Assembly: GCF_002236805.1 (NCBI RefSeq)
Contig: NZ_NIQA01000010.1
Coordinates: 1 to 64,000, forward strand
Direction of reading: 5' to 3'
DNA: 64,000 nt
Origin: Pusillimonas sp. T2
GTDB lineage: Bacteria > Pseudomonadota > Gammaproteobacteria > Burkholderiales > Burkholderiaceae_B
The stretch's first letter is position 1. Every line of letters starts with the position of its first letter. The notes under the pieces were generated by a model. That model was not told the origin of the DNA. It saw nothing but the letters and a program-made list of their open reading frames with translations, and made no database searches. The position numbers and the translations under genes were made by a program. Shown here in pieces: positions 37,552 to 46,065 of this stretch.

Positions 37552-39914
37552 AGAGTCGTAAGGAAGATCATCGCCTTGTGCGCGGGCAGGGGCTTTTTGT
37601 TGATGACGAGCAGAGCCCGCGGCAATTACATGTCCGGCTGGTTAGGTCGCCGTATGCGCACGCCAAGATTCAGTCCATTGATGTGGCGGCGGCACGGGCC
37701 CTCGAAGGGGTTGTTTGTATCATGACGGGCGACGAGGTCGCCGCGCTGACTAAACCTTTTCCCCAAATGGCGCCAGCCCCGGCTAACGAAATCCGTGACT
37801 ATTGCATGGCAATTGATCGGGTGCGTTTCCAGGGGGAGCCTGTGGTGGCTATTGCGGCAGAAACTCCCGAGATAGCGGCGGATGCCGCTGAATTGGTTCG
37901 CGTCACGTACGTCCCTCTCGATGCCGTTGTTGATGCGGTGGTTGCGCTCGAAAATCCCGTGGTTCTACATGAGAATATCGGCACTAATCAAGTGTTTTCT
38001 GATGTGTTCGAATGGGGTGAGGTAGATGAGGCCTTTGAGTCAGCTGACCATGTGATTGCTATTGATCGCCTGCATTTTCACCGTTTTTCGAGTACCCCTC
38101 TTGAGCCATTTGCAACGCTGGTAACTTGGGAAGCAGACGGGCGACTGGATATCTTTTGCAATATTAGTCAACCAGGCGTAGCTATGAAGTTTTTGGCGCC
38201 GCCGTTGGGTTTATCTCCTGACCTTGTTCGGCTGCGTACCCACGATATTGGTGGTGGGTTTGGTATCAAGCAAAATTTGTACCCCTACATTTTGATTTGT
38301 GCTTTGCTATCAAGACAGGCAGGGCACCGGCCCGTGAAGTGGATAGAAACACGTAGCGAGCATTTACAGGCCAGTGCCCACGGAAACGAGCGCACTTTCC
38401 TGGATACTGAAGTAGCGCTAGACAAAGACGGTGTCATTCAGGCTATTCGGTCGACACACGTGGATGACTGCGGCGCTTACCCGCGATATGAACCTTTAGG
38501 CTGCGTAATTTGGTCCCAAGTTGTGCCCGGCCCTTACCGGCTTCAGAACATTCGCATCAAAATGTCCCAGTCGGTGACTAACAAGTGTCCGGTTGGACCG
38601 AACCGCGGCTTCTCTCGTATGCAGCATATTTGGTTTCTTGAGCGTGTGATCGATATCTGTGGTCGGAAGCTTGGGATCGATCCGGATGTCATCCGGCTCA
38701 GGAACTATGTGCCTTCGTTCCCTTGGACTACACCCAATGGGTGCATCTATGATTCGGGTGACTATCCGGCCATGCTTGCTCTGGCCAAAGAGTTGGTTGG
38801 TTGGGATGCCTGGCAACAAAAAATCAAGGCCTTAAGGGCTGAAGGCAGGCTGGTTGGTATTGGTATCGGTACGACGCTCGATTCCGGAACCAACAATTTT
38901 GGTCAGTCACGCATCATTAATCCGGGCTCTCCGCTAACCGGTAACTCTGAAATTGCCAATGTGAGAGTAGGGGTTGATGGCCGCTTGATTGTCAGTGTCG
39001 GGTCCGTGCCGCAAGGGCAAGGTCATGAGACGGTGGCTTCACAGGTTGTGGCTGAAGAAATGGGCATTACTCCTGACTGGGTCTCTGTCCAGGTTGGTTT
39101 TGATACAGAACGGAACACATTCACTTCGCACTCAGGTACTTACGCAAGTCAGTTTGCGGTTACAAGTCTTGGCGCAATTCATGGTGCACTGGAGTTGGTC
39201 AAGCGAGAGTTACGCAGAATCGCGGCTTTTCATCTTGGGGTCGAGGTGGCGAGTCTGGGTTTTGGGTTATGCGACGGTGTGCCAGCGGTGCTGGATAAAA
39301 CTGGAACTAAGCGGGCTACCTTTGCTGAGCTTGCAGCCATGGTGAACACGCGTACTGCCGGAATTTCGCCGGAAATCGCCGATCTTTCATTGAATTGTCG
39401 TTATGTTTATCGGCCGCCTTTTCAGGTGCCTGATACTCAGCGCAAGTACGGTAACTTGACCTTGACTTATGCGGCTCAGTGTCATATCGCAGTGCTTGAG
39501 GTAGATCGTCAAACGCATAATATTCATATTCTTGACTACGCGGCGGTCGACGATTGTGGCAAGGTGATTAGCCACACTATTGTTAAAGGTCAGGTGTTAG
39601 GGGCGGCAGCGCACGGGATTGGGGCTGCTTTGCTCGAAAGCTTTAAGTACGATGAATACGGAAATTTGTTAACCAGCACATTCAGTGATTATTGCCCTAT
39701 CACTATCATGAATATGCCCAAAATAAAGTACGGCAATTACGAGTCCCCGTCGCCTTTTACTTATAACGGGGCCAAAGGCATGGGTGAAGGGGGCGGGGGT
39801 CCTTTACATGCGCTGTCTGCCGCACTTCAAGATGCCGTGTTTGACGCAGGTGTTGTGATTTCGGATTCGCATTATGCGCCTTCAGATCTTTTCGAGGCTC
39901 TGCAGGCGATCTAA
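37548..39914 (+). CDS. Molybdenum hydroxylase, catalytic large subunit (xanthine-dehydrogenase family)
   Basis: Catalytic subunit of 788 residues from ATG 37548 (ATGA overlap with coxG). Cofactor-binding loops are visible: GGGFGIKQN (about 240), GPNRGFSRMQ (about 349), PQGQGHE (about 487), and GAKGMGEGGG near the C-terminus, which supplies the catalytic Glu. The active-site loop lacks the AYXCSFR motif with the Cu-binding Cys of form I CO dehydrogenase and instead has the RGF of xanthine dehydrogenases, so this hydroxylates an aldehyde, purine or N-heteroaromatic rather than CO. No XdhC/CoxDEF maturation genes are nearby. Confidence 0.9.
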   Translation: MKSRKEDHRLVRGQGLFVDDEQSPRQLHVRLVRSPYAHAKIQSIDVAAARALEGVVCIMTGDEVAALTKPFPQMAPAPANEIRDYCMAIDRVRFQGEPVVAIAAETPEIAADAAELVRVTYVPLDAVVDAVVALENPVVLHENIGTNQVFSDVFEWGEVDEAFESADHVIAIDRLHFHRFSSTPLEPFATLVTWEADGRLDIFCNISQPGVAMKFLAPPLGLSPDLVRLRTHDIGGGFGIKQNLYPYILICALLSRQAGHRPVKWIETRSEHLQASAHGNERTFLDTEVALDKDGVIQAIRSTHVDDCGAYPRYEPLGCVIWSQVVPGPYRLQNIRIKMSQSVTNKCPVGPNRGFSRMQHIWFLERVIDICGRKLGIDPDVIRLRNYVPSFPWTTPNGCIYDSGDYPAMLALAKELVGWDAWQQKIKALRAEGRLVGIGIGTTLDSGTNNFGQSRIINPGSPLTGNSEIANVRVGVDGRLIVSVGSVPQGQGHETVASQVVAEEMGITPDWVSVQVGFDTERNTFTSHSGTYASQFAVTSLGAIHGALELVKRELRRIAAFHLGVEVASLGFGLCDGVPAVLDKTGTKRATFAELAAMVNTRTAGISPEIADLSLNCRYVYRPPFQVPDTQRKYGNLTLTYAAQCHIAVLEVDRQTHNIHILDYAAVDDCGKVISHTIVKGQVLGAAAHGIGAALLESFKYDEYGNLLTSTFSDYCPITIMNMPKIKYGNYESPSPFTYNGAKGMGEGGGGPLHALSAALQDAVFDAGVVISDSHYAPSDLFEALQAI

Positions 39915-39923
39915 TCCTTCAAT

Positions 39924-40829
39924 TTACGTAGCGCAATTCTGAATCTCTTGCTCAATCAACTGCATCAGTACGGTAGCGATTTTTGGCAGCTTTCGCCCGC
40001 GACGATAGACAAGATGAATTTCGCTTTCGTTGAACGCTTTTTCGGTGATCGGCAGTGCGGTCAGCAGCCCCGACTGTAGTTCTGACTTGACAACAGTTTC
40101 GGGCAATACCGCAACGCCGGCCCCTGCAAGTACCAGACTTCGTACCAGTTGTATCGACGATGAGGTGACTATAGGATCGAGTTCAAAATTTTGTTCTCGA
40201 GCGATTTTCTCAAAAATCTGGCGTGTTCTGAAAGTGTGTGTAGGCAAGATCAAATCGGTTTGAAGTAGGTCTGCAACTGACACTTTTGCGTGTCGCGCCA
40301 ACGGGTGATTGCCTGGCACTATAGCGCGCACTGGTTGGGTAATAGTGCGTCTGGTTTGCAACGAAGGCTCGGGGTTTGGTTCGAGCAGTATGCCGAAGTG
40401 AGCCTCGTCTTCACTGACCATGTTAAGTGCTTCAGCGGTTGCGGCATCTTTCAGATTGATGCGCAGTCCGGGGTATTGCTTCAAAAACCGTCGAATAGCC
40501 AGGACGATAGCGTCCCCTAGTAGGCCTTGGCCAATGGCCACCGTTACATTGCCGCGTCTTAGCCCCCGAAGGTCATCCATCGCTGACATCAGAGCTTCAT
40601 GGTGTCCGAGTTGGTCGCGGTAGTAGTCAATGAGCATTTGGCCCGCTGGTGTAAGTTTGACGGTATGTCGCCCCCGTTCAATGAGGGGTAGGCCCATTTC
40701 TGCTTCAAGGCGATTGATTTGCCGGCTGATTGACGATGGGGCCATGTTGAAGTGTTCGCTGGCCGCACGCATGGTGCCTCGCCGGTATGACTCATAAAGA
40801 TACTTGAGACCGCTTTCTCCGAGTTTCAT
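39924..40829 (-). CDS. LysR-family transcriptional regulator of the catabolic locus
   Basis: A 301-residue LysR protein. The N-terminal winged helix-turn-helix is AASEHFNMAPSSISRQINRLEAEMGLPLIERG (about 20-55), followed by the inducer-binding domain. I start at ATG 40829 (MKLGESGLKY); an ATG 17 codons upstream is possible. It is convergent with the Mo-hydroxylase operon (10 bases) and divergent from the Liv/dioxygenase operon, so the gap 40830-41086 is its likely target. Confidence 0.9.
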   Translation of the reverse strand: MKLGESGLKYLYESYRRGTMRAASEHFNMAPSSISRQINRLEAEMGLPLIERGRHTVKLTPAGQMLIDYYRDQLGHHEALMSAMDDLRGLRRGNVTVAIGQGLLGDAIVLAIRRFLKQYPGLRINLKDAATAEALNMVSEDEAHFGILLEPNPEPSLQTRRTITQPVRAIVPGNHPLARHAKVSVADLLQTDLILPTHTFRTRQIFEKIAREQNFELDPIVTSSSIQLVRSLVLAGAGVAVLPETVVKSELQSGLLTALPITEKAFNESEIHLVYRRGRKLPKIATVLMQLIEQEIQNCAT

Positions 40830-40987
40830 TTCTGTGTGGCCTTGCGTATTGCATAAGTTTGATATTTGGTTTGTCGTCAAATTAGCTGAGTCTTGTCCGA
40901 TTCTAGCGGAGCCTCTGTTGTTTTTTGCTTTGGGGTTTACCTTTAGCTGAGGGTTGTTGACTTGTTGTATTCCATAAGATATAGTTA

Positions 40988-40999
40988 GTGATATATCAC
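40988..40999. promoter_or_regulatory. Palindrome between LysR gene and Liv/dioxygenase operon
   Basis: GTGATATATCAC is a perfect 12-bp palindrome in the divergent gap, about 90 bases before the binding-protein start and close to AT-rich promoter-like sequence. It suits a GntR- or LysR-type dimer. A possible half-site ACTTGTTG, shared with the inverted repeat at 30461, lies at 40960. Confidence 0.45.
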
Positions 41000-41086
41000 A
41001 AGAGATGATAACAAGCTCTTGCGAAATTATCCGATTGCGCCATGGAGGCTGTGGCGCCTATCTGTTCATCTTCAAGGGGATCTGGC

Positions 41087-42274
41087 ATGTCTAAAGTTGC
41101 AAAATCTTCAACACGGCGTAAATGGCTCCAGTCCGTGGCAACGCTAGCCCTGTGCGTGGCTATGCCTGCAGCGCAGGCACAAGCACAGGCGACGGCACCG
41201 CTAAAAATTGGTGTGCTGGGTTCATTTACTGGTGGTGCTGCCGATATCAATAAAGGCGAGCTCGATGGCCTGAAACTCAAACTGAAGCAAATTGGCTATC
41301 AGATCGGTGACCGTCAGGTCGAGCTGATCGTCGAAGACGATGGCGGTGATCCCGGTGCTGGCGTGACCAAGATGCAAAAGCTGGTGGAGCGCGATAAGGT
41401 CGACATGGTGGTTGGGCCGTTTTTGGGGCACGTTGTTGCCGCTACCCAAGAGTACGTGGGCAAGTCGGGCATTCCTCAATTGGCTATGGTGGGGCAGATT
41501 CCAGAAAATGCAAAGCATCCTAATTCCTTTGTGCCCGGCTGGAATGCCGTACAACTTGGGCGTCAAATGGGTCAGTACGCCGTCAATAAGCTTGGCTATA
41601 AGACTGCAGTCGTAATCAGCTCGAAGTTTGCCTACGGTGAACGCGTCTCTGAAGGCTTTATCGATGGGTTTCAGAAAGCGGGCGGAAAAATTGAGCGTGA
41701 GGTCTATGTTCCTTTGGGAACTGCTGACTGGGGGCCCTTTATTACGGGAGCACCTAAGGCAGATAGCGTATTTGCGGCAACGCTTGGCGCGGATGCCATC
41801 AAATTAGTGAAAGCGCGACATGAGTACGGCCAACGTGATCGATTGCCCTTGATCGGCGTCATCAGTACTGTTGACGGCATGTTGCTGCCTGCCATGGGAA
41901 GTGCGGCATACGGGGCAGTGGCGGTAACCCATTACTTGCCAGAGCTCGATATTCCTGAAAACCGTCAATTTATTGAAGACTTTAAGAAAGAATATGGAAA
42001 GACGCCAATTGGTTACTACGAAGCCTTAGGGTACACGATTGGGCAGATCATTGAGTCCGCAGTGACGTCATCTGCCGGGAAAACGGATCCGGCATCCTTG
42101 GTCGCCGGTTTGAATAAGGTAGATCTTAAAACCCCTCAAGGTAATTTCCGCTTTGATCCGCAAACCCGCTTTCCTTATATGGACTACTACTTTGTCAAGG
42201 TCGTCGACAAGGCTGGAAAGCCCAACTTTGAAATCATCGACGTTAATCGCGACGTCAAGCCCGAGAACAACTGA
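41087..42274 (+). CDS. Branched-chain/aromatic-acid-type ABC transporter binding protein (LivK family)
   Basis: Type 1 periplasmic binding protein of 395 residues. A signal peptide (RRKW start, core VATLALCVAMPA, cleavage after AQAQA) precedes LKIGVLGSFTGGAADINKGELDGLKL. Start ATG 41087 follows AAGGGGA; an in-frame start 15 codons upstream is less likely. It is the first gene of a long operon whose matching permeases and ATPases lie 4.7 kb downstream (46969-50219), with catabolic genes in between. In Burkholderiales such systems often import aromatic acids; the ligand here is not known. Confidence 0.9.
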   Translation: MSKVAKSSTRRKWLQSVATLALCVAMPAAQAQAQATAPLKIGVLGSFTGGAADINKGELDGLKLKLKQIGYQIGDRQVELIVEDDGGDPGAGVTKMQKLVERDKVDMVVGPFLGHVVAATQEYVGKSGIPQLAMVGQIPENAKHPNSFVPGWNAVQLGRQMGQYAVNKLGYKTAVVISSKFAYGERVSEGFIDGFQKAGGKIEREVYVPLGTADWGPFITGAPKADSVFAATLGADAIKLVKARHEYGQRDRLPLIGVISTVDGMLLPAMGSAAYGAVAVTHYLPELDIPENRQFIEDFKKEYGKTPIGYYEALGYTIGQIIESAVTSSAGKTDPASLVAGLNKVDLKTPQGNFRFDPQTRFPYMDYYFVKVVDKAGKPNFEIIDVNRDVKPENN

Positions 42275-42285
42275 GGAGAGTCGTA

Positions 42286-42696
42286 ATGGGAGAGCTTAAT
42301 AACATACCCGAAGGTGCACCTAGCCTTGATGAAATTTTGCTGCAATCGGCAGATATGGAGTGGCGGGCTAAGTCGCTGCCAGGCTTGTACGAAAAAATGT
42401 TGTGGAGAAATGAGGAGACCGGCGCGTCGATTGCGTTGATCAAATTCGAAAAGGGTACGAGCATTCCCAAACCTCACAGCCATGCGTCTAATCAGTTCAT
42501 GTTTTGTCTGAGCGGCCGCTACGAATACACGTCGACGGGTGTCACTTTGGTCGCGGGCTCGTTCTACTGCAATCCGAAAGGCAATGTGCACGGGCCGACG
42601 ATTGCTCATGAAGACACTGTCGTTATTGAAATCTACGACGGTCCGCATTATCCGCAGGTGCCCGACTGGTATACCAACGCGGCCGACGCAAACTGA
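42286..42696 (+). CDS. Cupin-domain protein
   Basis: Single-domain cupin of 136 residues. Motif 1 reads KPHSHASNQFMFCLSGRYEY (metal His pair and downstream Glu/Gln position) and motif 2 GSFYCNPKGNVHGPT (third His). It could be a small dioxygenase, isomerase or decarboxylase in the pathway, or a sensor. It lies 11 bases after the binding-protein gene. Confidence 0.8.
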   Translation: MGELNNIPEGAPSLDEILLQSADMEWRAKSLPGLYEKMLWRNEETGASIALIKFEKGTSIPKPHSHASNQFMFCLSGRYEYTSTGVTLVAGSFYCNPKGNVHGPTIAHEDTVVIEIYDGPHYPQVPDWYTNAADAN

Positions 42697-42703
42697 GGTG
42701 TAA

Positions 42704-43750
42704 ATGTCAACTGAAACTATCTCGGCTTCGGCGCTGAGGGCCTTCGTTAAAGCCTTGTTTGTAAAGCAAGGTGCAACCGACGCTGACGCGCTGGTTATCG
42801 CCGACAGTCTTGTCGGTGCCGACCTTGAGGGAGTGAGTTCGCATGGTGTCATGCTGTTGCCTATGTATGTTGATCGGGTGAAGGCGGGTAGCATGCGGCT
42901 TTCCGCTAGCGCTGAGATTGTTGACGATCTCGGAGGGCTGGTTGTGATGACTGCTAATCACGCGCCGGGTCAAGTATCTGCCCAGGAAGCAGTTGGCATT
43001 GCCATTGAGCGCGCACGTGTTCATGGCATGGCTACTGTTACGGTGCGCGAAGCTGGTCATTTTGGGGCTGGGGCTTACTGGGCTCGTCAAATGGCAGCCC
43101 AAGGTATGGTTGGTATGGCGTTTTCAAATACCCGGCCGCTCATGCCAGCCCCTGGCGGGGCGAAACCCCTGGTTGGCAATAACCCCTTGTGTATGGCTTT
43201 TCCTAGTCAACAAGGCTTGCCAGTTATTGTTGACATGGCGATGAGCGCGTCGGCGATGGGAAAAATTCGCATGGCTGACATCAAGGGTGAATCGATTCCG
43301 TTGGGGTGGGCAACGGACGCGAGCGGTAAAGACACCCAGTCGCCGGCCGAGGCTATCAAGGGCATGTTGCTTCCAGCTGCCGGGCCTAAGGGGTTTGGTC
43401 TGGCGGTGGCCATCGAACTGCTATGTGGCGCGTTGTCGGGTGGTGGCATTGCGTCGCAAGTTAAGCCGTTGTTCGGCGATCCGGCTGAGCCTTATAACTG
43501 TGCGCACACTTTTATCGCGATTGACGCCTCACGTCTGAACGGTGGACGTGGCATCGGTCAGCAAGTGGACAACTTGGCCAATGTAATTCGTCACTCCGAA
43601 AAAGCCCCCGGTATCGAGCGTGTATATGCCCCAGGTGATCTTGAGCGCAGTAGACGCGCGCAGCACAACGATCAGTGCTGTCTGTCGGCTGATTTGGTGA
43701 CGCGGCTCAGGGAGTTGGCCCAGGCAAACGACGTCGCTTTTGTTTTCTAA
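42704..43750 (+). CDS. Malate/lactate/ureidoglycolate dehydrogenase family oxidoreductase
   Basis: NAD(P)-dependent 2-hydroxyacid dehydrogenase of the Ldh2 (AllD/YlbC/ComC) family, 348 residues. Visible signatures are DLEGVSSHGVMLLP (substrate region), VREAGHFGAGAYWARQM with the catalytic His (about 120), NTRPLMPAPGG and GPKGFGLAVAIELLCGALSGG. In this setting it may reduce or oxidise an alpha-keto/hydroxy acid released by ring breakdown, or reduce a cyclic imine as some family members do. Confidence 0.87.
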   Translation: MSTETISASALRAFVKALFVKQGATDADALVIADSLVGADLEGVSSHGVMLLPMYVDRVKAGSMRLSASAEIVDDLGGLVVMTANHAPGQVSAQEAVGIAIERARVHGMATVTVREAGHFGAGAYWARQMAAQGMVGMAFSNTRPLMPAPGGAKPLVGNNPLCMAFPSQQGLPVIVDMAMSASAMGKIRMADIKGESIPLGWATDASGKDTQSPAEAIKGMLLPAAGPKGFGLAVAIELLCGALSGGGIASQVKPLFGDPAEPYNCAHTFIAIDASRLNGGRGIGQQVDNLANVIRHSEKAPGIERVYAPGDLERSRRAQHNDQCCLSADLVTRLRELAQANDVAFVF

Positions 43751-43807
43751 GGATCGTTGCCCCTTATTTTCATGGCAACGTAGATGGACTGTATTGAAGG
43801 ACTCAAA

Positions 43808-44203
43808 ATGAAACAGCAAATTACTTCCCCCGCTTTGGCGAAACCTAATGGTCACTTTTCTCAAGCAACCGCCATCGAGGCAAAGGGCCGTTTGGTGTTT
43901 ATCTCGGGTATGACAGCCCGTGCTAAAGACGGCACGATTGCCGGCGTGGGCAACATTGAGGTTCAGACGCGTCAGGTATGTGAAAACTTGAAGGGAGCTG
44001 TTGAAGCGGCTGGCGGCACGCTTGAGGATATTTGTCGCGTTGACGTTTATGTGCGCAATATCGAATATTTTGATGCCATTCATAAAGTTCGCATGGAATT
44101 TTTTAAAGAGCCCCTGCCTGCCTCGACCATGGTTGAAGTTACCAAAATGGTCAAACCAGAGTACCTCATTGAAATTAGTGCGATTGCGGTTATCCCGGAG
44201 TAA
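43808..44203 (+). CDS. RidA/YjgF-family protein, possible enamine/imine deaminase
   Basis: A 131-residue RidA-fold protein that should form a trimer. The family segments FISGMTAR, VGNIEVQTRQVCENLKGAVEAAGGTLEDICRVDVYV and ASTMVEVTKMVKPEYLIEISAIAV are clear; Arg in the usual RidA catalytic position is not evident in the last segment, which reads TMVEVTKMVKPEYLIEI. The family includes RidA itself and 2-aminomuconate deaminase. I start at ATG 43808 after GAAGGAC. The stop overlaps the next ATG by one base. Confidence 0.85.
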   Translation: MKQQITSPALAKPNGHFSQATAIEAKGRLVFISGMTARAKDGTIAGVGNIEVQTRQVCENLKGAVEAAGGTLEDICRVDVYVRNIEYFDAIHKVRMEFFKEPLPASTMVEVTKMVKPEYLIEISAIAVIPE

Positions 44204-45114
44204 TGGCCGTGACAAGGTTTAAGTTGGGGACTGTAGTTCATAGAGGCGTGGATCGTGTCGCTCTTTGGGATGGGGGCGGCACGCTTAGATTGATGCCCGA
44301 GCCCTCTCCTGATTTGGTTGGTCTGATCGAGCTGGGGGACGAGGGCCTGGCCTCTGTGCGTGCCGTTGCTGCTGATGCACGAGCAGAACAGGTTTCTTTA
44401 TCGGATGTGACCGTCCTTGCGCCCATTAGGCGGTTTCGGCGCGATGTGCTGTGTACGGGCTGGAATTATTGGGACCACTTTTACGAAAGTGAGGGCAAGC
44501 GTGAAGGGCAAGACGTTCCCAAGCCTGATGCGCCGACATTTTTTACTAAGGCGCCTGATGTCGTCATAGGCCCCTATCAGGATATTGCCTATGACGCTCG
44601 AGTTTCTGCTAAATGGGACTACGAAGCTGAGATCGTAGTCATTATCGGTAAGACCGGTCGCAGCATCCCGCAAGACAGCGCCATGTCTCACGTATTCGGT
44701 TATTGCTTGGCCAATGATGTGTCGCAGCGGGATTTACAGCGGCGTCATGGTGGTCAGTGGTTTAAGGGTAAGAGCGTTGATCAGACTATGCCTTTGGGGC
44801 CGTGGATAACCTTGCGCGACGACATCGATCTGAGCACGGTTGTTCTTGAATGTGAATTGAATGGGGAGACCATGCAGCGCGCGGGTGCCCACGAAATGGC
44901 CTTTTCGATTGGTGAGTTGATTGCCGAACTTTCGATGGGTATGACGCTATACGCTGGTGATGTTCTGCTTACCGGTACCCCTAGCGGCATTGGCAATGCA
45001 CGCACGCCACCCGTATTTATTAAGGCGGGCGATACGGTTATTGTGCGGGCAACCGGGTTGGGCGAGCTGGTCAACAAGTTGGTCGATGTCGATCTTAAAT
45101 CTTATCGTCAATGA
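44203..45114 (+). CDS. Fumarylacetoacetate hydrolase family enzyme
   Basis: Metal-dependent C-C hydrolase or decarboxylase of 303 residues. The FAH core is clear: NYWDHFYES, PTFFTKAPDVVIGP, WDYEAEIVVIIGKTGRSI (first metal Glu pair), GYCLANDVSQRDLQ (metal Asp) and the C-terminal TGTPSGIGNARTPPVFIKAGD. Members of this fold include acylpyruvate hydrolases and 4-oxalocrotonate decarboxylases, which act just after meta ring cleavage. It overlaps the ridA stop by one base and the dioxygenase gene follows, fitting one pathway. Confidence 0.9.
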   Translation: MAVTRFKLGTVVHRGVDRVALWDGGGTLRLMPEPSPDLVGLIELGDEGLASVRAVAADARAEQVSLSDVTVLAPIRRFRRDVLCTGWNYWDHFYESEGKREGQDVPKPDAPTFFTKAPDVVIGPYQDIAYDARVSAKWDYEAEIVVIIGKTGRSIPQDSAMSHVFGYCLANDVSQRDLQRRHGGQWFKGKSVDQTMPLGPWITLRDDIDLSTVVLECELNGETMQRAGAHEMAFSIGELIAELSMGMTLYAGDVLLTGTPSGIGNARTPPVFIKAGDTVIVRATGLGELVNKLVDVDLKSYRQ

Positions 45115-45122
45115 GGACGGTT

Positions 45123-46037
45123 ATGAGTAATCCCTATGTTCAATATTTGGCCGGCTATGGCCTTGAGGTCCCCGAGCTTGATGTGGCTGAGAGGTTCTAT
45201 AGCAGTTTCGGGTTAGGTGTTCAGCACACAGGGCAGACGCTTGAACTCCGTACGCCTAAGAATCCTTCCCCCGATATTGTCATTCTGAAGGGCGGTGCCC
45301 AAAAGCGTTTGCATCACTTGTCATTCGCGGTGCTTGAGGCTGACTTGCCCCGTTTTTTTGAGCACTTGACGCAAGAGGGTTCTACACCTGTCACGCCGCC
45401 GTTCGGCGAGATTCGTCCTGGCCTATGGTTTCAAGATCCGTGGGGGACGTGGATTAATCTGACGCCGATTCAGGCGCCTCGAGTCGAGCCGGTTAAAGAT
45501 TTGGTAATTCCCGGTCGCCTTGACCGCCATTTATGGCGGGAGTTGAATCGCGATATCAAGCCCAATCGTCTGGGGCACCTACTGATCTTTACGCCTGATT
45601 TCGATAAAGCGCAGGCGTGGTTTGAGCGCGTGCTTGGACTAATGACCAGCGATCGTGCGGTCGGTAAAGTAGCGTTTATGGCTGGGGGCCGTGGTATTCG
45701 TGATCACCACTGTTTTGGGTTGATCAATGGCACTCATCGGGGCTTTCAGCACAGCAGTTTTCAGGTTAATTCGTTTGATGATATTGGCTTTGGCGCATTG
45801 CAAATGCACAAAGCCGGTTACACCGATGGCTTTGGTCTGGGTCGGCATGCGCTGGCTTCGAATCTGTTTTTTTATGTCCGTGACCCTTGGGGTAGCTGGG
45901 TGGAGTATTACGCCGACATGGACAAAATTAGTGATGCTTGGGTCACGAAAGACTGGCAAGACCTGCCTTACATCTGGCCGGCTTGGGCACCTGAGTTCTG
46001 GACCAATGAAATGAACGCAAATCATGAGCCCCGCTAG
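45123..46037 (+). CDS. Two-domain extradiol ring-cleavage dioxygenase (VOC fold)
   Basis: Vicinal-oxygen-chelate dioxygenase of 304 residues with two repeated modules, like BphC and catechol 2,3-dioxygenases. The expected Fe(II) ligands are in place in the second module: His152 (RLGHLL), His210 (GFQHSSF) and Glu261 (SWVEYY), close to the His146/His210/Glu260 of BphC. The conserved GLGRHALASNLFFYVRDPWG motif is also present. Start 45123 follows an AGGACG ribosome site; an ATG at 45111 overlapping the previous stop is the alternative. It should cleave a catechol-like or hydroxylated heteroaromatic ring. Confidence 0.9.
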   Translation: MSNPYVQYLAGYGLEVPELDVAERFYSSFGLGVQHTGQTLELRTPKNPSPDIVILKGGAQKRLHHLSFAVLEADLPRFFEHLTQEGSTPVTPPFGEIRPGLWFQDPWGTWINLTPIQAPRVEPVKDLVIPGRLDRHLWRELNRDIKPNRLGHLLIFTPDFDKAQAWFERVLGLMTSDRAVGKVAFMAGGRGIRDHHCFGLINGTHRGFQHSSFQVNSFDDIGFGALQMHKAGYTDGFGLGRHALASNLFFYVRDPWGSWVEYYADMDKISDAWVTKDWQDLPYIWPAWAPEFWTNEMNANHEPR

Positions 46038-46065
46038 GGATATCGAGTCAAAAAAGGGTTGACCT

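Noticed and set aside
35623-39914. Aerobic carbon monoxide dehydrogenase (form I)
   Set aside because: The AYXCSFR active-site loop is missing and no CoxDEF genes are present; a general Mo hydroxylase fits better.
42187-42894. Leftward 235-codon frame opposite the cupin and Ldh2 genes
   Set aside because: It spans two well-supported genes on the other strand and shows no family features.
43529-44215. Leftward 228-codon frame opposite ridA
   Set aside because: Antisense shadow of the Ldh2 and RidA genes, both of which have clear motifs and ribosome sites.
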